A stretch of 64,000 nucleotides of DNA from Aquirufa lenticrescens (GTDB lineage: Bacteria > Bacteroidota > Bacteroidia > Cytophagales > Spirosomataceae): positions 2,370,501-2,434,500 of the forward strand of contig NZ_CP049834.1 in assembly GCF_019916085.1 (NCBI RefSeq), written 5' to 3'. The notes under the pieces were generated by a model, which was not told the origin of the DNA, did no database searches, and saw nothing but the letters and a program-made list of their open reading frames with translations. Position numbers and translations under genes: made by a program. Shown one piece after another: positions 58,767 to 64,000 of the stretch (positions within the stretch are counted from its first letter, which is position 1; every line of letters begins with the position of its first letter).

Positions 58767-59846
58767 TTAATCTAATATAAAATCTAACTGAAAACGAGAG
58801 GCTAAGGATTGTAAATCCTCTACTACTGGTTTTAATAAAGGAATTCCATCTACACGACGAATTGCTTCTAATTCGCGTTCTGGATCACCCGGAATAAGTA
58901 CTTGCTTTCCTTCCACGGCTTTGGCAGATCTAAAACGACGAATCCACTTATCCATATCGTTTGCAAAATCTTCCGCAGGTCTAAAAGCATCCACACGCAT
59001 CGCGCCTAAAAAATGCCCTGTTCCATTCCCTACCGTTTCTCCCGCTTGCATAAAACCAGCGGTCGCAAATGGAGGTACCCAAGGACCAAAATTCGCCCCC
59101 GACAAAACACCTGACAAAATATCAACAATAGCTCCTAATCCATATCCTTTATGGGAACCGTGTTCGCGGTCACCTCCTAGTGGTAATAAAGCTCCTCCAT
59201 TTTTAATAGCAAATGCGTCGTTACAAGGATCCCCATTAGCATCTTGAACCCAACCGTCAGGTGTATCCAATCCCTTTCTTTGTAGAATTTCTAATTTACC
59301 ATAAGCGACAGCAGTTGATGCGAAATCAGCCACAAAAGCTGGTTCTTCATTCGCAGGAATCGCTACAGCAATGGGATTAGTCCCTAATAATTTTTCTTTC
59401 GAAAAAGTGGGTGTAACTAAGGGTGCAGCGTGAGTCATGGCCCATCCAATCATTTGAGAAGGAAGTGCCTTCATCGCATGATAACCGGCAATTCCAAAGT
59501 GATTAGAGTTCTGAACTGCTACCCAACCGGTACCAGCTAAAGCGGCTTTTTCACAGGCAATTTCCATCGCCTTTGGCGCCACAATGAGTCCTAAACCACG
59601 ATCTCCATCTAAAGTAGCTGTTGAAGGGGTCTCATGTAAAACTTTTACCTGGGGTTTTGTGTTTAATCTTCCGTTATCGAAGAGACGAACATAACCAGCT
59701 AAGCGAGCAACACCGTGTGAATCAATTCCACGAGCGTCAGCGGATACTAAAACATCCGAAGCTAGAGCCGCATCTTCGTCACTACAACCGATGGCCGTAA
59801 AAACAGAAGCTACATATTTTTTCAGTAAATGATAATCTGCCTGCAT
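58767..59846 (-). CDS. Ldh-family NAD(P)-dependent oxidoreductase
   Basis: This 359-aa enzyme belongs to the malate/L-lactate/ureidoglycolate dehydrogenase (Ldh2) family, unrelated to classical Rossmann lactate dehydrogenase. Visible blocks are SADARGIDSHGVARLAGYVR, the NSNHFGIAGYHAMKAL catalytic region with His, TNPIAVAIPANEEPAFVADF and REHGSHKGYGLGAIVDIL. The exact substrate (malate, lactate, or a 2-hydroxyacid of sugar metabolism) cannot be assigned. It heads a run with mltG, the thioesterase, YihY and YrdC. Confidence 0.88.
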   Translation of the reverse strand: MQADYHLLKKYVASVFTAIGCSDEDAALASDVLVSADARGIDSHGVARLAGYVRLFDNGRLNTKPQVKVLHETPSTATLDGDRGLGLIVAPKAMEIACEKAALAGTGWVAVQNSNHFGIAGYHAMKALPSQMIGWAMTHAAPLVTPTFSKEKLLGTNPIAVAIPANEEPAFVADFASTAVAYGKLEILQRKGLDTPDGWVQDANGDPCNDAFAIKNGGALLPLGGDREHGSHKGYGLGAIVDILSGVLSGANFGPWVPPFATAGFMQAGETVGNGTGHFLGAMRVDAFRPAEDFANDMDKWIRRFRSAKAVEGKQVLIPGDPERELEAIRRVDGIPLLKPVVEDLQSLASRFQLDFILD

Positions 59847-59907
59847 AGTATGAACTAAACCACAAAGATAAATAGAACTATTGGTAATAATATTGCCAAA
59901 ATGAACC

Positions 59908-59915
59908 TAAATTTG
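59908..59915 (+). promoter_or_regulatory. -7 element of the GltB-like gene
   Basis: TAAATTTG matches TAnnTTTG and lies 20 nt before the start codon. A partner TTG box at the right spacing is not clear; candidates at 59881-59883 and 59893-59895 are off by several bases. GGTAAT-AAT-ATTGCC at 59883-59897 is a possible operator. Confidence 0.4.
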
Positions 59916-59935
59916 AACCATTAATCATCAACCCT

Positions 59936-61495
59936 ATGAACATTATATCCTCCGCCTGGTTTTGGATTACCATTGTTGCTATCCTAGTTATTATTCGAGA
60001 TGTTTTCATTCAAAAAAGCCACACCATCACACATAATTTCCCTATCGTAGGTCATTTTAGGTATTGGCTAGAACAAATAGGACCTGAATTAAGACAATAC
60101 ATCGTAGCAAACAACCGAGAAGAATTACCTTTTAATCGCCAAGAGCGTTCCTGGATTTATGCATCTTCTAAGAATGAGAATAATTTACAGGGTTTTGGGA
60201 CCGATCAGGATTTTAGCTCTCCTGGTTATATTTTTATCAAAAATGCCATGATGGGATTTAATCCATCAAAAGATCATTTATACCATAAAAACCCGGGTGT
60301 TTTACCTGCAGCTAAAGTCATTGGATTATACCATAAAAGAGCGAAACCATTCCGCCCCTATTCCATTGTCAATATTTCCGGAATGTCATATGGTTCTCTA
60401 TCCGCAAAAGCAGTTGAATCATTAAATAAAGGCGCTCTATTAGCTGGTTGCTATCACAATACAGGAGAAGGATCTTTATCACCCTACCACCAAAACGGTG
60501 CTGATGTGATGTTAAACATTGGTACTGCCTATTTTGGTGTCAGAGAACTAGATGGCCGCTTTTCAATGGATAAATTAAAGGAAAAGGTCGAAGAAAATCC
60601 ATGCATTAAAGCCATCGAATTAAAGCTTTCTCAAGGAGCTAAACCTGGAAAAGGGGGAATGCTTCCAAAATCAAAAATCAATAAAGAAATAGCCGAAATA
60701 CGTCATATCCCAATGGATCAAGATGCTATGTCGCCCGCTTTTCACTCGGAATTCTCCACCGTTCCAGAAATGGTATATTTCATTGAATCGATGGCTGCAG
60801 AAACAGGCTTACCGGTAGGTGTCAAATCTGCCATCGGTAAATTAGAACAATGGGAGGAATTAGCCGCTTACATGGAAAAATACGGTAAAGGTCCTGATTT
60901 CATAACCATTGATGGAGGTGAAGGAGGAACAGGTGCCGCTCCTCACGCGTTTGCTGACCACGTTTCTATGCCATTTACTTTTGCTTTTGCAAAGGTCTAC
61001 CAAATATTCCAACGTCATAACCTAACCGATAAAATCTTCTTCATTGCCTCAGGAAAATTAGGCTTCCCGGAAAAAGCCTTAATGGCCTTTGCCATGGGAG
61101 CAGATAGTATTCACATTGCTCGCGAAGCAATGATGTCGATTGGTTGCATTCAAGCACAAAAATGCCATACAAACCATTGCCCCACTGGAATTGCTACCTC
61201 TAATAAATGGTTACAGTCCGGTATAGATGTGACACTAAAAAGTGAGCGCTATTACCGTTACCACTATACCCTGGTGAAAGAAATTGCCGAAATTACGCAT
61301 GCTTGTGGTTATGAGCACCCTACTCAGATGACAATGGATGATATCGAATGGTCAATGGGTGACAATAACCGAACAATGGCACTTTCTAAGGCTTTGGGAT
61401 ATACAAAAACGGAGACAGCCTATGCCGGATTAGAAGAATTAGTCAAATGTCCGCATTTAGGTGGTCTAAATGCAAGAAAACGGCTATCTTTGTAA
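59936..61495 (+). CDS. FMN-binding glutamate synthase-family protein
   Basis: This 519-aa protein corresponds to the central FMN and Fe-S portion of glutamate synthase (GltB2/GlxD-like) without the amidotransferase domain. It has one N-terminal membrane helix (SAWFWITIVAILVIIRDVF), the VNISGMSYGSLSAKAVESLN segment and the TIM-barrel motif ITIDGGEGGTGAAP. The cluster C-x5-C-x4-C (CIQAQKCHTNHCPTG) suits a 3Fe-4S centre. Proteins of this type are membrane-tethered oxidoreductases of unsettled role. It is followed by an ABC-F gene after 1 nt. Confidence 0.87.
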   Translation: MNIISSAWFWITIVAILVIIRDVFIQKSHTITHNFPIVGHFRYWLEQIGPELRQYIVANNREELPFNRQERSWIYASSKNENNLQGFGTDQDFSSPGYIFIKNAMMGFNPSKDHLYHKNPGVLPAAKVIGLYHKRAKPFRPYSIVNISGMSYGSLSAKAVESLNKGALLAGCYHNTGEGSLSPYHQNGADVMLNIGTAYFGVRELDGRFSMDKLKEKVEENPCIKAIELKLSQGAKPGKGGMLPKSKINKEIAEIRHIPMDQDAMSPAFHSEFSTVPEMVYFIESMAAETGLPVGVKSAIGKLEQWEELAAYMEKYGKGPDFITIDGGEGGTGAAPHAFADHVSMPFTFAFAKVYQIFQRHNLTDKIFFIASGKLGFPEKALMAFAMGADSIHIAREAMMSIGCIQAQKCHTNHCPTGIATSNKWLQSGIDVTLKSERYYRYHYTLVKEIAEITHACGYEHPTQMTMDDIEWSMGDNNRTMALSKALGYTKTETAYAGLEELVKCPHLGGLNARKRLSL

Positions 61496-61496
61496 T

Positions 61497-63362
61497 ATGT
61501 TATCAATATCGAATTTAAACTTCTATTTCGGAAGTCGCGCCTTATACGAAGGAGCTAGTTTACACATCAAGCCTAAGACTAAAATTGGTTTAATTGGTGC
61601 TAATGGTACCGGTAAATCTACTTTATTACGCTTAATTTCCGGTGAATACACACCTGATGGCGGAACCATTTCAAAGTCTGGTGATTGCACCATTGGTTTC
61701 CTAAACCAAGATCTATTGTCCTATCAAACGGATGACAGTATCTTGAATGTAGCCATGCAGGCTTTTGAAAAGCAATTAGAACTACAGAAAGATATTGATA
61801 AGGTACTTCATAAAATGGAAACCAATTATGAAGATAAAGACATTGACGTATTAGCAAAGCTACAGGAAGATTTTGAGCGTTTGGATGGTTATACGATCCA
61901 ATCACGTACCGAAGAGATCTTAGAAGGTTTAGGATTTAGCACGAGTGATTTAGATCGTCCGTTGAAACTATTTTCTGGAGGATGGCGTATGCGGGTGATG
62001 TTAGCGAAGTTGTTGTTACAAAAACCGGCCTTACTCCTACTGGATGAGCCTACTAACCACTTGGACTTACCGTCCATCGAATGGGTTGAAAAGTACATCC
62101 ATGATTATGAAGGCTCCATCGTGGTAGTATCCCACGATCGTTATTTCTTAGATCGTACTATTGATAATATTGCCGAAGTTTCCGGTGCAAAAATCACCCT
62201 ATATCCAGGTAACTATTCTTTCTATATGGAAGAAAAGGCACTTCGTAATGAGATTCAAAAAGGAGCATTTGAGAACCAACAATCTCAAATTCGCCAAACT
62301 GAACGCTTCATTGAGCGTTTTAAGGCCAAAGCTTCTAAAGCTAGACAAGTACAATCGCGCGTAAAAGCCTTAGATAAAATCGATATCATTGATGATGTGA
62401 TTGATGAAAAGGCAAAGGTTAATTTCAAGTTTAACTTTGGAACAGAACCGGGTCGTTTCATCTTGTTTTTAGAACATATTTCCAAAGCTTTTGGAGAGAA
62501 AGTCATCTTAAAAAACACCTCAGCGACAATCAATAGAGGGGATAAAATTGCCTTAATCGGCGCAAACGGAAAAGGTAAGTCGACTTTATTGCGTATCATT
62601 TCAGGTACTGAACAAATCGAAGGTGAAAGAAGAACTGGTCACAACGTGATCGAATCCTTCTTCGCACAGCACCAATTAGAGAGTTTAACGGTTGAGAATA
62701 CCTTAATTGAGGAATTAAAAGGAACAGGGACCACAAAGACCGAAATGGAATTACGATCGGTATTAGGTTGTTTCTTGTTCTCAGGAGAAGAAGTTTTCAA
62801 AAAGATCAAGGTCCTTTCTGGCGGAGAGAAATCGCGTGTAGCTTTGGCTAAAGTATTAATCTCCGAAGCGAACTTCCTTTTACTCGATGAGCCTACCAAT
62901 CACTTGGATATGCAATCAGTAAATATCTTGATTCAAGCCTTACAACAATACGAAGGGACGTATGTAGTCGTTTCCCACGACCGTTATTTCGTTAGTAATA
63001 TCGCAAACAAGATTTGGTACATAGAGGATCACGAAATCAAAGAATATCCAGGCTCATTTGATGAATATGAAACTTGGATGGCTACGCGAGAAACATCCAA
63101 ACCTGTTTCTGTGAAGGCAGCGGTTAAAGCAAAGCCAGAGTTAGCTCCAGTAGAAGCTAAAACACCTAATCAAGCTAAGCAAATAGAAAAGCTAGAGGCT
63201 GAAATTATGGAAATCGAAAATCGAATTGCAGCTATTGAAGCCCAAATGGTCGATTTAGCGAATCAAGCTGACTACGCAGGCCTAAAGCAATTAGAAGCGT
63301 CACTCGCAGCTGAAAAAGCAAATTTATCTGAAATAACCACAGCGTGGGAAGCATTAATTTAA
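61497..63362 (+). CDS. ABC-F family ATPase (translation factor type)
   Basis: This 621-aa soluble ABC-F protein has two ABC domains and no membrane segments. Walker A motifs are GANGTGKST and GANGKGKST. The signature motifs are LFSGGWRMRVMLAKLLLQKP and VLSGGEKSRVALAKVL, and both Walker B segments read LLLLDEPTNHLD or LLDEPTNHLD. A linker of charged helices (about 235-320) and a C-terminal coiled coil follow. These proteins bind the ribosomal E-site. I start at ATG 61497, 1 nt after the upstream stop, rather than at 61470. Confidence 0.94.
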   Translation: MLSISNLNFYFGSRALYEGASLHIKPKTKIGLIGANGTGKSTLLRLISGEYTPDGGTISKSGDCTIGFLNQDLLSYQTDDSILNVAMQAFEKQLELQKDIDKVLHKMETNYEDKDIDVLAKLQEDFERLDGYTIQSRTEEILEGLGFSTSDLDRPLKLFSGGWRMRVMLAKLLLQKPALLLLDEPTNHLDLPSIEWVEKYIHDYEGSIVVVSHDRYFLDRTIDNIAEVSGAKITLYPGNYSFYMEEKALRNEIQKGAFENQQSQIRQTERFIERFKAKASKARQVQSRVKALDKIDIIDDVIDEKAKVNFKFNFGTEPGRFILFLEHISKAFGEKVILKNTSATINRGDKIALIGANGKGKSTLLRIISGTEQIEGERRTGHNVIESFFAQHQLESLTVENTLIEELKGTGTTKTEMELRSVLGCFLFSGEEVFKKIKVLSGGEKSRVALAKVLISEANFLLLDEPTNHLDMQSVNILIQALQQYEGTYVVVSHDRYFVSNIANKIWYIEDHEIKEYPGSFDEYETWMATRETSKPVSVKAAVKAKPELAPVEAKTPNQAKQIEKLEAEIMEIENRIAAIEAQMVDLANQADYAGLKQLEASLAAEKANLSEITTAWEALI

Positions 63363-63366
63363 AAAA

Positions 63367-64000
63367 ATGAAGACCTATATCTCGCTGTTGCTTTTTCTAG
63401 GTCTTCCTTTTTCCATTTTCTCCCAAATTGCTTCTCGCATACATCATTCGAACATTCAAACGGCATTTATTCAATCAGCTAATAAATACCTACATCCAAA
63501 TGTCGTACTGAATTTAGGTTCTTCACCTGAGGCTACCTTACAATTTGATGACTTAGCACTCACCTATCCCTCCTATTATTTCCGAGTAATCCATTGCCAA
63601 GCGGATTGGAAACCATCCCCACTTTCTGACATAGAATATTTAGCAGATTTCAACGACATTCCCCTTCGAAATCCTGAATCTTCAATAGGCACTAAAGTGC
63701 CCTATTTACATTACGCCGTGCCTATTCCAAGCTTAAAAGTCAGTGGGAATTACATAGCAATGGTATATAATAAACGCAATAAGCGGGATACTGTTCTTTG
63801 TGTTCGATTCTCAGTGGCAGAACAATTGGTAAAAGTGCAGACTTCTGTTTCATTTGCCAAAACCAATACCTTACGAGCCAGCCATCAAGTCATTGATTTC
63901 AAACTACACATTCCCCCAAGCTTGAATTTTGCGGGCGACGAACAGCTAAGTATCCAAGTTCGGCAAAATCACCAATCAGATAACTTATTAAAAAAATTAC
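63367..64000 (+). CDS. Type IX secretion system plug protein (DUF5103), 5' part
   Basis: The open frame starts at ATG 63367 with the signal peptide MKTYISLLLFLGLPFSIFSQ and runs to the window edge (about 210 residues). The visible sequence contains FDDLALTYPSYYFRVIHCQADWKPSPL and a YLADFNDIPLRNPESS-type stretch, and the tail matches DUF5103. DUF5103 proteins act as the plug of the SprA translocon. It lies 4 nt after the ABC-F stop. The C-terminal half is outside the window, so full identification is incomplete. Confidence 0.85.
   Translation, partial: MKTYISLLLFLGLPFSIFSQIASRIHHSNIQTAFIQSANKYLHPNVVLNLGSSPEATLQFDDLALTYPSYYFRVIHCQADWKPSPLSDIEYLADFNDIPLRNPESSIGTKVPYLHYAVPIPSLKVSGNYIAMVYNKRNKRDTVLCVRFSVAEQLVKVQTSVSFAKTNTLRASHQVIDFKLHIPPSLNFAGDEQLSIQVRQNHQSDNLLKKL

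Noticed and set aside
61618-62899. Minus-strand frames under the ABC-F gene
   Set aside because: Antisense shadows of an intact, strongly conserved ABC-F coding sequence.

Overview
The window is a chromosomal segment of a Bacteroidota bacterium, most likely of the order Cytophagales (a freshwater Aquirufa-like relative is my guess from gene style, not proven). The indications are a SusC/SusD pair, the start of a type IX secretion plug protein, promoters of the TTTG-N19-21-TAnnTTTG type, few Shine-Dalgarno sequences, low to moderate GC and very tight gene packing. Nearly everything is chromosomal housekeeping. I see no insertion sequence, prophage, CRISPR array, toxin-antitoxin pair or defence island.

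Layout. 0-4 kb: a GNAT acetyltransferase (cut by the window edge), rluD, a D-cysteine desulfhydrase/ACC-deaminase-like enzyme, sufB and an Lrp/AsnC regulator. 4.2-4.4 kb: a very unusual tRNA gene with a 74-nt variable region and its own strong promoter and terminator. 4.5-13.3 kb: peroxiredoxin, pgi, hisS, a 47-residue basic protein, a DUF1080 protein, a zinc-ribbon methyltransferase, a Xaa-Pro aminopeptidase and lepA. 13.4-18.8 kb: the pyruvate dehydrogenase E2 gene, then hisG-hisD-hisC, a small outer-membrane protein and tRNA-Ala(GGC). 18.8-25 kb (minus strand): a two-gene carboxynorspermidine/homospermidine-type polyamine module, an NlpC/P60 lipoprotein and an AddA-like helicase-nuclease. 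25-34 kb: pyrG, yidC, hemL, a family-2 glycosyltransferase, hldD, queD and lpxB, with a PlsC-like acyltransferase, a HAD hydrolase and accA on the opposite strand. 35.6-43.7 kb (minus): a beta-CASP MBL protein, then a DUF6807 protein, SusD, SusC and an ECF sigma factor that together look like a minimal nutrient-uptake locus. 43.7-47 kb: a regulatory intergenic region with a long perfect palindrome, an APC permease, an alpha/beta hydrolase and an EamA transporter. 47.1-49.5 kb (minus): trmD, rimM, rpsP and the RNase P RNA gene. 49.5-59.8 kb (mostly minus): a DUF4403 lipoprotein, fabG, clpC, a WbqC protein, lpxL (plus strand), a YrdC/Sua5 protein, a YihY protein, a YbgC thioesterase, mltG and an Ldh-family oxidoreductase. 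59.9-64 kb (plus): a GltB-like FMN protein, an ABC-F ATPase and the start of the T9SS plug gene.

How the genes fit together. Envelope building is spread through the window: lpxB, lpxL, hldD, glycosyltransferase, accA, fabG, yidC, mltG and the T9SS plug. Translation and RNA maturation form a second theme: rpsP-rimM-trmD, rnpB, lepA, hisS, rluD, ABC-F, two tRNAs and a YrdC protein. The ECF sigma-SusCD-DUF6807 block is the only obvious accessory-style module.

The observation most worth checking is the tRNA-like gene at 4255-4397. It has an intact tRNA core, a class-II (leucine-like) D-arm, an aspartate GUC anticodon with aspartate identity bases, and an oversized structured variable region.
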